64,000 nucleotides of DNA from Bacillota bacterium (GCA_023401925.1 JAEXDA010000057.1:62001-126000), one strand, 5' to 3'; positions 18,054 through 27,816 are shown, counted from the first letter of the stretch. A program made the numbers and translations. Notes: a model not told the origin generated them from the letters alone.

Positions 18054-18590
18054 ATGCAAAAGACTATTAAAAAAATCAAATCTTCTCTTGCGGTCATTGT
18101 TAGCTTACTCAATGCAAGTCTTGGAATTTTGGCCATTTATTATGCTTATCTACAAATTTATAACATTGCCTGCATCCTGATGATAGCTGCTTTCTGTACC
18201 GATGGATTGGATGGATTTTGTGCCCGACGATTTCATTCCTCTTCCGATTTTGGGAGAGAAATCGATTCTCTTTGTGATTTAGTTTCTTTTGGTATAGCGC
18301 CTGGCTTTCTTATCGCGACTATTACCCCCAATGTTATTACATTAATGCTTTTTATCTTAATCGTAGCTTCCGGTATTTTACGCCTGGCCAAATTTAATGT
18401 CACCAAATTTGATGGCTATTTTCGTGGAACTCCGATTACCTTGAATGGTCTATTGATTCCGCTCAGTTTCTTTGTTTTTCCCAATCTTATGCCTTTCATT
18501 GCGGCGTTTTTAACGGTAACGATGAATGTGCCGCTAAAAATTAAGAAATTATCCTTTAAGCGAAACAAACCCGTTCAAAACAACTTGTAA
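18054..18590 (+). CDS. pssA: CDP-diacylglycerol--serine O-phosphatidyltransferase
   Basis: This 178-aa membrane enzyme makes phosphatidylserine from CDP-diacylglycerol and serine. The complete CDP-alcohol phosphatidyltransferase signature is present: DG-x2-AR-x8-G-x3-D-x3-D, read from DGFCARRFHSS on to GREIDSLCD (around residues 56-77). Several membrane helices follow. The ATG at 18054 has AAAAGGTG 5 bases upstream, better than an upstream TTG in frame. psd follows 30 bp later, so the two form a phosphatidylethanolamine pathway operon. Confidence 0.93.
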   Translation: MQKTIKKIKSSLAVIVSLLNASLGILAIYYAYLQIYNIACILMIAAFCTDGLDGFCARRFHSSSDFGREIDSLCDLVSFGIAPGFLIATITPNVITLMLFILIVASGILRLAKFNVTKFDGYFRGTPITLNGLLIPLSFFVFPNLMPFIAAFLTVTMNVPLKIKKLSFKRNKPVQNNL

Positions 18591-18620
18591 CTTATTGGAC
18601 AATTTTAAACATCTGAAGGA

Positions 18621-19259
18621 GTGGTAACGATTAAAATCCGTTTTGCAAAAGAAGTTATCCCTTATGCCGTTATATTGATGATTCTGGTTATTGGGATCGG
18701 TTATTTCTTTCCTTATGTAGCATTAGTTCCATTGGCATTATTAATTTTTGTATTGTTTTTCTTTCGTAATCCGGTACGTAATATTGTTCATAATCCTCTC
18801 CACATATTGTCACCTGCAGATGGTCAGGTAATGGCAATCACCGAATATGAGGATCAGGAGTTTTTTCATTCTCGGGTAAAAAAAGTCACCATCTTTCTTT
18901 CCGTGCTCAATGTTCATATCAACCGTAGCCCAATTTCAGGTAAAGTTGTGTATCTGAAATATACCGAAGGCAAATTCCTGCCGGCTTATAAAGAAGAAGC
19001 CGGACTTGTCAATGAACGGAACACCATCGGTGTGGAGAGTGATCAATTGAAAATTTTAGTGCATCAAATTGCCGGGATTCTCGCTAGAAGAGTGGTTTGT
19101 CGAAGCAAAGTCGGTGATGCGCTTGAGCAGGGAGAAATCTTTGGACTGATTAAATTTGGGTCTTGCACGGAAATTGTTTTTCCCAGTACTGTCCAGGTAA
19201 ATGTGAAGAAAAATGACAAAGTTAAAGCCGGCGTTACCGTAATAGGCACTTTTGAATAA
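18621..19259 (+). CDS. psd: Phosphatidylserine decarboxylase, short (archaeal-type) form
   Basis: This ~210-aa proenzyme would decarboxylate phosphatidylserine to phosphatidylethanolamine. N-terminal membrane helices (~13-50) precede the catalytic domain. Motifs are LSPADGQV (near residue 64), FLSVLNVHINRSPISG (near 93), and FGSCTEIVFP (near 178), where self-cleavage before the Ser would create the pyruvoyl group. The annotated GTG at 18621 overlaps its own Shine-Dalgarno (AAGGAG at 18616-18621). An in-frame ATT at 18630 sits 8 bases after it, so translation may start at ATT. The gene follows pssA. Confidence 0.93.
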   Translation: MVTIKIRFAKEVIPYAVILMILVIGIGYFFPYVALVPLALLIFVLFFFRNPVRNIVHNPLHILSPADGQVMAITEYEDQEFFHSRVKKVTIFLSVLNVHINRSPISGKVVYLKYTEGKFLPAYKEEAGLVNERNTIGVESDQLKILVHQIAGILARRVVCRSKVGDALEQGEIFGLIKFGSCTEIVFPSTVQVNVKKNDKVKAGVTVIGTFE

Positions 19260-19283
19260 GTTGCCTGTTTATAACGAAAAATG

Positions 19284-19325
19284 GCCGCCCCGTTTTTTCA
19301 GAACACGGAGCGGCATTATTATGTC
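19284..19325. terminator. Hairpin terminator between convergent psd and CPBP protease genes
   Basis: A 10-bp stem with one mismatch, GCCGCCCCGT (19284-19293)/ACGGAGCGGC (19305-19314), is followed by ATTATTAT. Its position between convergent genes supports termination, mainly for psd. Confidence 0.55.
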
Positions 19326-19360
19326 CGCAATAGGGTAGGAAATAAATTTTGACAGTCCGA

Positions 19361-20302
19361 TTAAACCGGGAATCTAGTTTTCATCATGACGAGTTCAATC
19401 ACAGCAAAAGCAAAAAAGATTAATAATAAAAGCCAGGTTGTCCAATGCCCTAAAACTCTCAGGAACATGCCCGGTTTGATAGACTTTTTCGGAATTTTTT
19501 CGTGATATCGCAAAGCGAGGATTAAAATAATCAAGCTGGAGATTATAAAAGCGGGAATTTGAATGACTATATCGCTATTACTTATCGGTTTCGGACTTCC
19601 AAAATCCGGTATCAGGCAAGCTAATAAAAACATTAATCCATTATTCAATAAATGGGCAAGGCAGGCCACAATGATTGTATCAAATAAACAGACTAACCAA
19701 CCGCAAATAATTCCTAATATGAACGGACCCCAAAAATTTTCAATACTAAGATGAGCAATCCCAAACAAAAGCGCGCTTAAAAAGATCGCTTGACCATTTT
19801 CTAAAAATTTTCGGTAATTTTGGAGAATAAACCCTCTAAAAAGCATTTCTTCGGCGAAAGCCGGTAAAATGACAACAGCTAACAACGAAAATAAAAACTC
19901 CCAATCGCTTTGAGGTCTCACAATCCCCGACTTGATAATTTTTCCCCAGCTTTGAAGATAATAGAGAAATAATATGTCAATAAAAGAGGCCACATAAATG
20001 CCGCAAGTCGCTATAATTAGAGTTACCCCAATATTGCTAAACCCCGGCATTCTTAATTTGAAAATTTCATGATAATCCATTTTCTGCAGTCCGGTCCAGC
20101 CGACGGTAAGCAGCAGAATTCCAACTTCCAGAATAATACTTCCGAGAACCATTTGCTTTGTAAAAATCAGACTGCATCCAATAATCAAAAGAAGGTTAAA
20201 TAAGAGAAGTAAGTGAATCTTCCGGATTTGAAATAACTCTTGCCCGGGCTTACCATCCTGCAGGCGATTATCCTGAACCTTTCTTACTGTTTCAGGGTTC
20301 AT
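19361..20302 (-). CDS. CPBP-family intramembrane metalloprotease
   Basis: A ~313-aa polytopic membrane protein of the CAAX protease and bacteriocin-processing (Abi/CPBP) family. The three signature motifs are present: EE-x3-R in FAEEMLFRGF (near residue 154), the His in FGIAHLS, and HLLNNGLMF. Such proteins act as site-specific membrane proteases or bacteriocin self-immunity factors. The substrate is unknown. The ATG at 20302 overlaps the end of dinB, so the two are probably cotranscribed. A GTG three codons upstream is an alternative start. Confidence 0.88.
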   Translation of the reverse strand: MNPETVRKVQDNRLQDGKPGQELFQIRKIHLLLLFNLLLIIGCSLIFTKQMVLGSIILEVGILLLTVGWTGLQKMDYHEIFKLRMPGFSNIGVTLIIATCGIYVASFIDILFLYYLQSWGKIIKSGIVRPQSDWEFLFSLLAVVILPAFAEEMLFRGFILQNYRKFLENGQAIFLSALLFGIAHLSIENFWGPFILGIICGWLVCLFDTIIVACLAHLLNNGLMFLLACLIPDFGSPKPISNSDIVIQIPAFIISSLIILILALRYHEKIPKKSIKPGMFLRVLGHWTTWLLLLIFFAFAVIELVMMKTRFPV

Positions 20303-21542
20303 GAGGATCACGTTTCTCTCCTACTCGAGTTTTGATTTGTAATATGGTTCCCTTGGTAATAATCTTTTCACCAAAACGGTCCTTCAATTGATCGAGTGCA
20401 TGATGCAATTTTGACAAATCCTTTGAGGGAGCGGTCTGAGTTTCTGAATCAAACAACCCCAACTGCATCGAGCTTTTGTTTTCAAAATCACTCACGCTCA
20501 CCCCGATCAACCGGATTTTCATACCCGTGCGAGGTATCATTTGAAAAAGCTTTAAGGCTTCTTGATAGATCGTTTCTTCAAAGTCAGTCGGGTCTTCCAA
20601 GGTGATTCTTTTGGTAAGCGTTTTAAAATTACAATCGCGAAGCTTTATGGTAATCACTCGACCTTTGAGACTATTTTGCCGAAGCCTGCGGGCTACCTGA
20701 TCACATAACCAGAGCAACACTCCGGCCAAAAAACTATTATCCTCCGTATCAACCTGAAAGGTAATTTCATGCCCGACACTCTTTATCGGCTCGCTTGGCG
20801 AAACCTGACGCTCATCGCGACCGTATGCCAATTGAAAAAGCTGTAAACCGATTTCTCCCAAACTATCTTCAAGCGCCTGCGGATTCATTTGGCGAAGCAT
20901 TCCAATGGTTTTAATTCCCATTCCATGCAATACTTCTGCAGTTTTGGGACCCACTCCCCAAAGTTTTTCAACGCTAAGATTTTCCAAAATATCATTGACA
21001 TTTTCAGGAGTAATAACCACGAATCCATGAGGTTTTCGGAGATCGGAGGCCAGTTTTGCCAGAAATTTGTTGGGCGCAATTCCTACGGAAGCTGAAAGAC
21101 CGGTTTGGTTTTGGATTTCCTTGACAATCCTTTTTCCAATGGACTCTGCAGGTCCAAACATTTTTTGGGATGCGGTTAAATCCAAAAAAGCCTCATCCAA
21201 CGAAAGCGGTTCAATGAGCGGGGTATATGCCGATAATAGTTGCATGATGCTACGGGATACCTCGGCGTAACGAGCGCCCCGAACCGGCAAAAAAATCCCC
21301 TGGGGGCAAAGACGGTAGGCTTCCTTAATCGGTTGGGCTGAATGGACGCCATATTTCCTAGCCTCATAAGAACAAGTTGAAACAACGCCACGTCCCCGTG
21401 GATCGGCGCCGACTATAACCGGCTTTCCTTGAAATCTTGGGTTATCATGTTGCTCAACAGCAGCAAAAAAAGCGTCCATATCAATATGTAAAATTTTACG
21501 TTCCAAAAGGCCCCTCTTTTCCCTTTCCGGTGTCATTTTCAT
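20292..21542 (-). CDS. dinB: DNA polymerase IV (Y-family translesion polymerase)
   Basis: This 416-aa polymerase performs error-prone translesion synthesis. Catalytic motifs are ILHIDMDAFFAAVEQ at the N-terminus and EPLSLDEAFLDLT (near residue 100). The palm, fingers, thumb (helix-hairpin-helix VEKLWGVGPKTAEVL) and little-finger domains are all of usual length. The C-terminus carries QLGLF, a likely beta-clamp binding motif. The bipartite repeat copy 2 lies 33 bp upstream. I see no clear SOS box. Confidence 0.95.
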   Translation of the reverse strand: MKMTPEREKRGLLERKILHIDMDAFFAAVEQHDNPRFQGKPVIVGADPRGRGVVSTCSYEARKYGVHSAQPIKEAYRLCPQGIFLPVRGARYAEVSRSIMQLLSAYTPLIEPLSLDEAFLDLTASQKMFGPAESIGKRIVKEIQNQTGLSASVGIAPNKFLAKLASDLRKPHGFVVITPENVNDILENLSVEKLWGVGPKTAEVLHGMGIKTIGMLRQMNPQALEDSLGEIGLQLFQLAYGRDERQVSPSEPIKSVGHEITFQVDTEDNSFLAGVLLWLCDQVARRLRQNSLKGRVITIKLRDCNFKTLTKRITLEDPTDFEETIYQEALKLFQMIPRTGMKIRLIGVSVSDFENKSSMQLGLFDSETQTAPSKDLSKLHHALDQLKDRFGEKIITKGTILQIKTRVGEKRDPHEP

Positions 21543-21574
21543 TATATATCAAGCATGGAATCAAAACTAGTAAA

Positions 21575-21683
21575 ACGTTCTCCAAATAACCACTCAATAA
21601 TTGTGAACGCTTTACTTAAGTAGAGCGTATCTTCCCCATTTCTGATTGCCATTTATTTACGATACGCTCTACTAGTATTTCCC
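21575..21683. repeat. Bipartite inverted-repeat element, copy 2
   Basis: Closely matches 5028-5135. Hairpin A here has perfect 13-bp arms, AGTAGAGCGTATC (21619-21631) and GATACGCTCTACT (21661-21673). Hairpin B arms are AACGTTC/GAACGCT-type around 21575-21615. Relative to the downstream minus-strand gene (dinB) it has the same orientation as copy 1 has to GH5. Confidence 0.75.
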
Positions 21684-21809
21684 ATCCATCCAATAATGCC
21701 TCATATACCTTCTTTAATAGTATATTAAAGTTTTTTTGTGGCTTGGCAGGAAAAACTATAATTACCGATAATAACTATAAAAATTTGAAATTGAAGGAAG
21801 GATTATACC

Positions 21810-22391
21810 ATGTCTCAGTTTGCACCTACCCGCCCTCAGGCTTATGAACTTTTAAAAAAATACAACCAAAATGAAAGCCTCATTAAGCATGCTTTAACTG
21901 TTGAGGCAGTGATGAGGCATTTTGCCAAATTATTTGGAGAAACGGAAATTGAAAAGTGGGGCATTATCGGACTTTGCCACGATTTGGATTATGAAATGTA
22001 CCCCGAAGAACATTGCAAAAAAGTTCACCAAATTCTGACGGAGGAAAAATGGCCGGAAGATTATATCCGGGCAATTGAAAGCCATGGTTGGGGACTTTGT
22101 GTGGATGTCAAACCCCTCCATAAAATGGAATGGGTACTTTATACTATCGATGAATTAACAGGCTTGATTACCGCTGCTGCTCTCGTTCGGCCCAGTAAAA
22201 GCATACTCGATATGGAGATCAAATCCATCAAGAAAAAATGGAAAGATAAGGCCTTTGCCGCAGGCGTCAATCGCCAAGTCATTGAGGATGGTGCTATAAA
22301 CCTCGGGATGGAATTGGACGCCATTATCTCGGAAACCCTTAAAGGCATGCAAAAGGTCGCCGACACCATCGGTTTAAAAGGCAATCTTTAA
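21810..22391 (+). CDS. HD-domain hydrolase
   Basis: This 193-aa protein has an HD metal-dependent phosphohydrolase domain. The first His is in LIKHALTVEAVM, the HD pair in GLCHDLDYEMYPEEH (near residue 57), and a later His in ESHGW. Such small HD proteins hydrolyse nucleotides or other phosphoesters; the substrate here is unknown. GAAGGAAGG precedes the ATG. A strong terminator follows, so it is likely monocistronic. Confidence 0.88.
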   Translation: MSQFAPTRPQAYELLKKYNQNESLIKHALTVEAVMRHFAKLFGETEIEKWGIIGLCHDLDYEMYPEEHCKKVHQILTEEKWPEDYIRAIESHGWGLCVDVKPLHKMEWVLYTIDELTGLITAAALVRPSKSILDMEIKSIKKKWKDKAFAAGVNRQVIEDGAINLGMELDAIISETLKGMQKVADTIGLKGNL

Positions 22392-22449
22392 TTCTTTCAA
22401 TCAAGGATTTTAATACAAAGATAAATTTTAATATTATACTCATTCATCA

Positions 22450-22506
22450 ATCATAACCCGAAAATTAACAGAAAATTAAAAAATTTTAGGGTTATGATTT
22501 TTTTGA
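22450..22506 (+). terminator. Terminator after the HD hydrolase gene
   Basis: Perfect 10-bp stem ATCATAACCC (22450-22459)/GGGTTATGAT (22489-22498), followed by seven T. Confidence 0.75.
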
Positions 22507-22754
22507 TGCCACAAAGGTCCTAAAGGTCCATGTTAAGAGGGATAATCGCCATTGTTTCTTTTTTATTTTCTTTTTAAACATCCCTAAATTTACTATTTTT
22601 GCTGGAAACTTGCAGGAAAAAACGGAAAATGACCGAATTATTTTTTAAAAATTTTAATATTCCCGAAGATAACCTGGATTACTTTACAAAAATTGGCTTG
22701 GGTAACGAAAAAATAAAAATCATACAAACTGACACAATGGGAAGGTGGATTCGC

Positions 22755-23744
22755 ATGAGTGAGAATTTGACAGCAATCAATGAAGCAGTTAAAGCACGTA
22801 GTGAATTTGTTGGGAAGGTTAGAAACCAGGTTAGTAAGGTTATTGTCGGTCAGGAAAAGCTGATTGACGGGTTATTGCTTGGGTTATTGGCCAATGGCCA
22901 TGTTTTATTGGAGGGTGTTCCCGGCCTCGCCAAAACTTTATCAGTAAAAAGCTTGGCAGACAGTGTTAAGGCCAATTTTCAACGGATTCAATTTACACCG
23001 GATTTATTACCTTCGGATTTAGTGGGTACTTTAATCTATAACCCACAATCCGGTAATTTTACGACCAAAAAGGGGCCTATTTTCGCCCAAATTGTTTTGG
23101 CCGATGAAATAAACCGGGCTCCCGCCAAGGTTCAAAGCGCTCTTCTGGAAGCGATGGCAGAGCGGCAAGTGACCATCGGTGATACAACATATCCCCTTGA
23201 CAAACCTTTTATGGTATTGGCAACTCAAAATCCAGTTGAACAGCAAGGTACCTATCCGCTTCCCGAAGCCCAGCTGGATCGGTTTATGTTGAAACTAAAA
23301 ATCGGTTATCCAACCAAGGAAGATGAACTCTTGATTATGGAACGGATGGCCCATACAAGTAAATCAACCGATATCGAACCGGTGATTACACCGGAAGAGG
23401 TTTTAGAAGTCCGCAAAGTTGTCGATAAAGTTTATATGGATCCCAAAGTGAAAGAATATATTGTTGATTTGGTTTGTGCTACCCGTGAACCTGAAAAATA
23501 TAAACTTGACATTACCGAGTATATTCAATATGGGGTTTCACCGCGTGCCACCATCAATCTGACCCTTGCGGCCAAGGCTTATGCTTTCATGCAAGGCCGG
23601 GGTTATGTCACCCCTAACGATCTCAAAATGATTGGGCTGGATGTTTTACGGCACCGCATTATTATCACGTATGAAGCTGAAGCCAGTGAAGTTACTGCGG
23701 AAGATATCGTTCAAAGAATCTTCGACGGAGTGCCCGTTCCCTGA
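22755..23744 (+). CDS. MoxR-family AAA+ ATPase
   Basis: This 329-aa MoxR ATPase is a chaperone that usually acts with the VWA proteins encoded beside it. Walker A is the variant GVPGLAKT (near residue 54), Walker B is ADEINRAP (near 117), and ATQNPVEQQGTYPLPEAQLD is a MoxR hallmark. The ATG at 22755 has GGAAGGTGG upstream. The frame runs open for 52 more codons upstream to a TTG without a convincing ribosome site. It is the first gene of an eight-gene operon with DUF58, a lipoprotein and BatA-E. Confidence 0.95.
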   Translation: MSENLTAINEAVKARSEFVGKVRNQVSKVIVGQEKLIDGLLLGLLANGHVLLEGVPGLAKTLSVKSLADSVKANFQRIQFTPDLLPSDLVGTLIYNPQSGNFTTKKGPIFAQIVLADEINRAPAKVQSALLEAMAERQVTIGDTTYPLDKPFMVLATQNPVEQQGTYPLPEAQLDRFMLKLKIGYPTKEDELLIMERMAHTSKSTDIEPVITPEEVLEVRKVVDKVYMDPKVKEYIVDLVCATREPEKYKLDITEYIQYGVSPRATINLTLAAKAYAFMQGRGYVTPNDLKMIGLDVLRHRIIITYEAEASEVTAEDIVQRIFDGVPVP

Positions 23745-23791
23745 ATGAATTGACCTTTGGCTCCTATCACTGAAAAAATGGAGGCCCTATC

Positions 23792-24670
23792 TTGCTCTCA
23801 AAAGAAATACTCAAAAAGATTAAAGGAATTCAATTAAAGATTTCTCATATGAGTAATGAGGTTATCTCCGGCAGTTATATTAGTGCGTTTAAAGGCGTAG
23901 GTATTGAGTTTAACGAAGTCCGTGAATACATTCCCGGCGATGACATTCGGGCTATCGACTGGAACGTCACGGCACGTGCCGGTGCGCCTTTTATAAAGCG
24001 CTATATTGAGGAACGGGAATTAACAGTGATGTTAATGGTTGATCTCAGTCCCTCACAACATTTTGGAACTGCCGATAGTTTAAAAAGCGAACTGGCAGCG
24101 GAAATTTCAGCTCTAATTGCATTTCTGGCAATCAAGAACAATGACAAAGTTGGTTTACTGATATTCAGCAATACTTGTGAAAAGTATCTTCCTCCTCAAA
24201 ACGGGCGTCTTCATGTTTTAAGAGTCATCCGGGAAATTCTAGGCTTTCAAGCTGCAGGTACCGGAACTGACATAACGGGAGCCCTTAATTTTGTGAATAA
24301 AGTCCTTAAGCGCCGTAGTATCATTTTTTTGATGTCGGATTTTCGCGATCATGATTTTGAAAAATCTCTCAAAAGTATTGCCAGTCGCCATGACCTCGTG
24401 GCTATGAATATCACCGACCCGCGGGAAACCGATCTTCCCGAAATCGGAATCGTGGAATTCGAGGATAATGAAACCGGAGAGAGAATTTTATTTGATACTT
24501 CATCAAAAAACTCCCGGGAAGATTTCCGTCGAAACGCTTTGGCCCGTATCAAACGAAATGCCCAAATCTTTAAGTCCGGTAAAATTGATGTTATCGAAAT
24601 AGCTACTGATAAATCTTATCTCGAACCGCTCCAAAAATTCTTTATGAAGCGGCAACATCGAAATCATTAG
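23792..24670 (+). CDS. DUF58 / VWA-like protein of the MoxR-Bat operon
   Basis: A 292-aa DUF58 protein with a von Willebrand-A-like fold. The signature is FNEVREYIPGDDIRAIDWN near residue 45. A degenerate MIDAS-like DLSPS follows (near 93). The start is TTG, well supported by GGAGG seven bases upstream. DUF58 proteins are constant partners of MoxR and Bat proteins in a putative envelope-protection complex. Biochemical function is not established. Confidence 0.9.
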   Translation: MLSKEILKKIKGIQLKISHMSNEVISGSYISAFKGVGIEFNEVREYIPGDDIRAIDWNVTARAGAPFIKRYIEERELTVMLMVDLSPSQHFGTADSLKSELAAEISALIAFLAIKNNDKVGLLIFSNTCEKYLPPQNGRLHVLRVIREILGFQAAGTGTDITGALNFVNKVLKRRSIIFLMSDFRDHDFEKSLKSIASRHDLVAMNITDPRETDLPEIGIVEFEDNETGERILFDTSSKNSREDFRRNALARIKRNAQIFKSGKIDVIEIATDKSYLEPLQKFFMKRQHRNH

Positions 24671-24682
24671 CACGGAGGCAAC

Positions 24683-25723
24683 ATGGAGCGCTTTTCTTCG
24701 AATAAAATAATTAGTCTTTACCTGCAGCTCATAACACTCTTCATCGTTCTAGCAATTGTGGCCGGCTGTAGCCGTTCCAAACCGCTTGGACTCAAACCGG
24801 ACGAAAACATCCGGATCAGTTTTCGCATTGAAAATGACGGGCGTTTTCATGTCGGCGACTCTATTCCGTTCATTTTAACTGTAGAGGCGCGGAAAGGGAT
24901 TTCATTTCAAATCCCTGAGATTGACGAAAAAACATCCGGAGGCCTGGAACTCAAAAATAAAGAAACATTTAAAACCGAGACATTTCCGGAAGGTATCCGG
25001 CAAACGACTCGTTATGTGTTGGCCGGCTGGAATGTGGGCCGATATAAAGTACCGGCCCTTAATCTGCCCTACAAAACGCTTTCCCGTCAAGAAGGTAAAA
25101 TAAAAACCGCTCCCGTGACGGTAATACTGTCTTCAGTTTTACCAAAAGGAATATCTGAAGCGGAATTATTGACGTTCAACATAAAAGGCATTCAATCTCC
25201 TTTGGCATTGGAACCCCGTTATTCCATGATCAAATGGTTCCTATTAGGCGCCTTTATTTTGAGCTGTCTCGGACTGCTTCTTCATTATTACCGTCGTTCT
25301 TTTCTTCAATCGCAAACTATCTCCGAAGCCATTACAGAGCCTGCTCACATTATTGCTTTACGGCGCTTGGCAAACTTAAAAACGATTGAACTCACCGACG
25401 AGGCTGGATATAAAGTCTTTTATTCAGAATTAAGCGAGTGTATCCGTGAATATATGGAAAATCGTTATTCCATTCGGGCTCTAGAAATGACCACTGAAGA
25501 GTTTCTGATGCGACTAACGACCGGAACCTATCTAAATAAGGAACAGCAATTGTTATTAAAATCTTTTATGCAACAGTCCGACTTAGTGAAGTTCGCAAAC
25601 CATTCTCCTTCCAAGGAAGAAGCAGAAATGGCATTGCTACAGATTGAACAATTGGTAGAAACGACCAAAGAAATACCGATACAATCTGACGAACCGGCAG
25701 CACCGGCTCAAACAACGCTTTAG
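24683..25723 (+). CDS. BatD-like membrane lipoprotein of the Bat operon
   Basis: A 346-aa predicted lipoprotein with lipobox AIVAGC near residue 29. A beta-rich extracytoplasmic region (~40-160) resembles the BatD oxygen-tolerance domain, one membrane helix lies about 190-208, and a cytoplasmic helical domain follows (ALRRLANLKTIEL, ECIREYMENRYSI). This second helical part matches the C-terminus of the BatD gene downstream. It lies between DUF58 and batA with tight spacing. Function beyond the operon context is unknown. Confidence 0.75.
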   Translation: MERFSSNKIISLYLQLITLFIVLAIVAGCSRSKPLGLKPDENIRISFRIENDGRFHVGDSIPFILTVEARKGISFQIPEIDEKTSGGLELKNKETFKTETFPEGIRQTTRYVLAGWNVGRYKVPALNLPYKTLSRQEGKIKTAPVTVILSSVLPKGISEAELLTFNIKGIQSPLALEPRYSMIKWFLLGAFILSCLGLLLHYYRRSFLQSQTISEAITEPAHIIALRRLANLKTIELTDEAGYKVFYSELSECIREYMENRYSIRALEMTTEEFLMRLTTGTYLNKEQQLLLKSFMQQSDLVKFANHSPSKEEAEMALLQIEQLVETTKEIPIQSDEPAAPAQTTL

Positions 25724-25735
25724 GGAGCGACAATC

Positions 25736-26758
25736 ATGATATTCCGAAATCCATTTTATCTTCTTTTACTGCTTGTGTTGGTCCCATTCATTGGGGCGCT
25801 AATTTTTAGAGGTCGCCGTCATTGGGATCGTTATAATTATCTCAATACGGTGCATTATTCCGCTATCGATGAAATTAAGGCTGTTAAGGCAAATTGGAAG
25901 ACTCACGTTGTTCGGATTTTGCCATGGTTTCCCATAATGGGCCTAATATGCGTGATCATTGCCTTGGCCCGTCCCCAACTAGGTATCAGCCAATCCCTGC
26001 AACGCCGGGATAGTGTTGATATCATGCTAACAATTGATGTTTCACCAAGCATGTTGGCGGAAGATTTCCGGTTGAACGGACATCAAACCAACCGTCTGGA
26101 AGCTGTTAAAAAAGTGGCCAAGGATTTTTTAGCGAGCAGGCCAAACGATCGGATTGGATTGATTGTCTTCTCCGGAAAGTCCTATATTTTGTCCCCATTA
26201 ACCTGGGATCACGATTGGTGTAACAGCCGCCTTGGAGAAGTTCAGTCCGGAATGATTGAAGAAGGAACTGCCATTGGATCGGCTCTAGCTACCTCGGTTA
26301 ACAGTTTACATGATTCCAAAGCCAAAAGTAAAGTGGTTATTTTGTTGACGGACGGAGTCAATAACGCCGGCCAAGTGACTCCGGAAGCCGCGGCTAAAGT
26401 TGCTAAGACATTAGGGATCGTTATTTATACAATAGGCGCAGGCACCAAGGGTGGGCCAGTTCCCTGTCCCGTCCTGGATGACATGGGGCGCCGCACCTAC
26501 CAAAACATTCCAATCGATTTGGATGAAAATCTACTTACTCAAATTGCCACCAAAACAGGGGGCCGCTATTTCCCGGCTACAAATACCGAAGGTCTCACTG
26601 CAATATTTGAAAAAATAAATAAAATGGAACGAACCAGCCTAAACTCGCCTCAATTTCAAGAGTATAAAGAGCTTTATCCTTTGTTTCTGTTACTCGGATT
26701 CGTTTTTCTATTCCTTGAGGCAATTTTAGGCAACACCATTTTTAGGAGACTGCCATGA
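25736..26758 (+). CDS. batA: BatA-like VWA membrane protein
   Basis: A 340-aa protein with membrane helices at the N-terminus (~5-22 and ~58-80), a VWA domain (~95-300) and a final helix (~315-335). The metal-ion-dependent adhesion site is DVSPSM (near residue 101), with TDGVNNAG further on. The C-terminal RTSLNSPQFQEYKELYP is Bat-like. It overlaps batB by 4 bp. In Bacteroides BatA is part of an aerotolerance complex; here that role is inferred from synteny. Confidence 0.9.
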   Translation: MIFRNPFYLLLLLVLVPFIGALIFRGRRHWDRYNYLNTVHYSAIDEIKAVKANWKTHVVRILPWFPIMGLICVIIALARPQLGISQSLQRRDSVDIMLTIDVSPSMLAEDFRLNGHQTNRLEAVKKVAKDFLASRPNDRIGLIVFSGKSYILSPLTWDHDWCNSRLGEVQSGMIEEGTAIGSALATSVNSLHDSKAKSKVVILLTDGVNNAGQVTPEAAAKVAKTLGIVIYTIGAGTKGGPVPCPVLDDMGRRTYQNIPIDLDENLLTQIATKTGGRYFPATNTEGLTAIFEKINKMERTSLNSPQFQEYKELYPLFLLLGFVFLFLEAILGNTIFRRLP

Positions 26759-27816
26759 GATTTGCAAACCCTTACTTTTTACCATTATTATTTGTTCATA
26801 TTCTATTAATACTGCTTTTTATCAGAGCCTACTTCAAATGTTCTCGTGATCTAAGAACTTTTGCAGCACCGGAAAGCCTACCTAAAATCGTTAATCCGGC
26901 CCTGACCAAATTGCGGTATCAAAAATGGATTTTCCGCTTATGCGGCCTTTTCTTTTTGATTTTGGCCATGTCCGGACCCCAATGGGGTTATCAATGGCAG
27001 CAGTCGAAAAGCAAAGGCTTGGAAATCATCATGGCTCTTGATACTTCCAAAAGTATGCTGGCCTGTGACGTGGAGCCCAATCGCTTCGATAGGGCCAAAC
27101 TCGCTATAAAGGACTTTATCGGCAAAATTCCGGGTAATCGAATTGGCTTAATCGCATTCGCCGGGGACAGCTTTTTACAATGCCCGCTTACTATGGACTA
27201 TGGAGCATTCAATCTGACCATTGACAGTTTAAACATTCAAAGCATTTCTCGTGGCGGGACTGCCATTCATACAGCAATAACCAATGCCCGGAAGGCTTTC
27301 AAATCGGCTATCGGAACCAAAATTCTCATATTAATAACCGATGGCGAAGACCACGATGGCGATCCGGTGAACGAAGCCCAAAATGCCGCCAAGGAAGGTA
27401 TCTCAATATACACCATCGGCATCGGTAGTTCCAAAGGGGTTCCGATTCAAATCAAAGACGCTCATGGACGGTTAACCTATATCAAAGACAGCGACGGAAA
27501 ACAGGTGATTTCATCTTTAAACGAAAGACTTTTGCAGAATATAGCTTTGGCAGGTAAGGGATCCTATATTAAGGGTGATGGCTTATCTTTAGGTCTGGAG
27601 CAGCTTTATCGTCAACAATTATTAAAGTATTACCGAACTGCCCTGACCGGTCAAAAACAAAAACAATATATCGAACGTTACCAAATACCTTTGATTTTGG
27701 CTTTTTTTTGTTTCCTTTTTGAACTGGCTTTAGGAACCAAATGGAGTGGCTTAACTAAAAATCTAATCCGTCCTTTCTTCAAACAACGCTCATCCGTAAA
27801 GGAGGAGGCTTCTTAA
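26755..27816 (+). CDS. batB: BatB-like VWA membrane protein
   Basis: A 353-aa paralogue of BatA with the same layout: N-terminal helices (~7-22 and ~58-75), a VWA domain with MIDAS DTSKSM (near residue 98) and ITDGEDHDGDP (near 198), and a C-terminal helix near 300. The start overlaps the batA stop and the stop overlaps the batC start, indicating translational coupling. BatA and BatB probably form a heteromeric membrane complex. Confidence 0.9.
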   Translation: MRFANPYFLPLLFVHILLILLFIRAYFKCSRDLRTFAAPESLPKIVNPALTKLRYQKWIFRLCGLFFLILAMSGPQWGYQWQQSKSKGLEIIMALDTSKSMLACDVEPNRFDRAKLAIKDFIGKIPGNRIGLIAFAGDSFLQCPLTMDYGAFNLTIDSLNIQSISRGGTAIHTAITNARKAFKSAIGTKILILITDGEDHDGDPVNEAQNAAKEGISIYTIGIGSSKGVPIQIKDAHGRLTYIKDSDGKQVISSLNERLLQNIALAGKGSYIKGDGLSLGLEQLYRQQLLKYYRTALTGQKQKQYIERYQIPLILAFFCFLFELALGTKWSGLTKNLIRPFFKQRSSVKEEAS

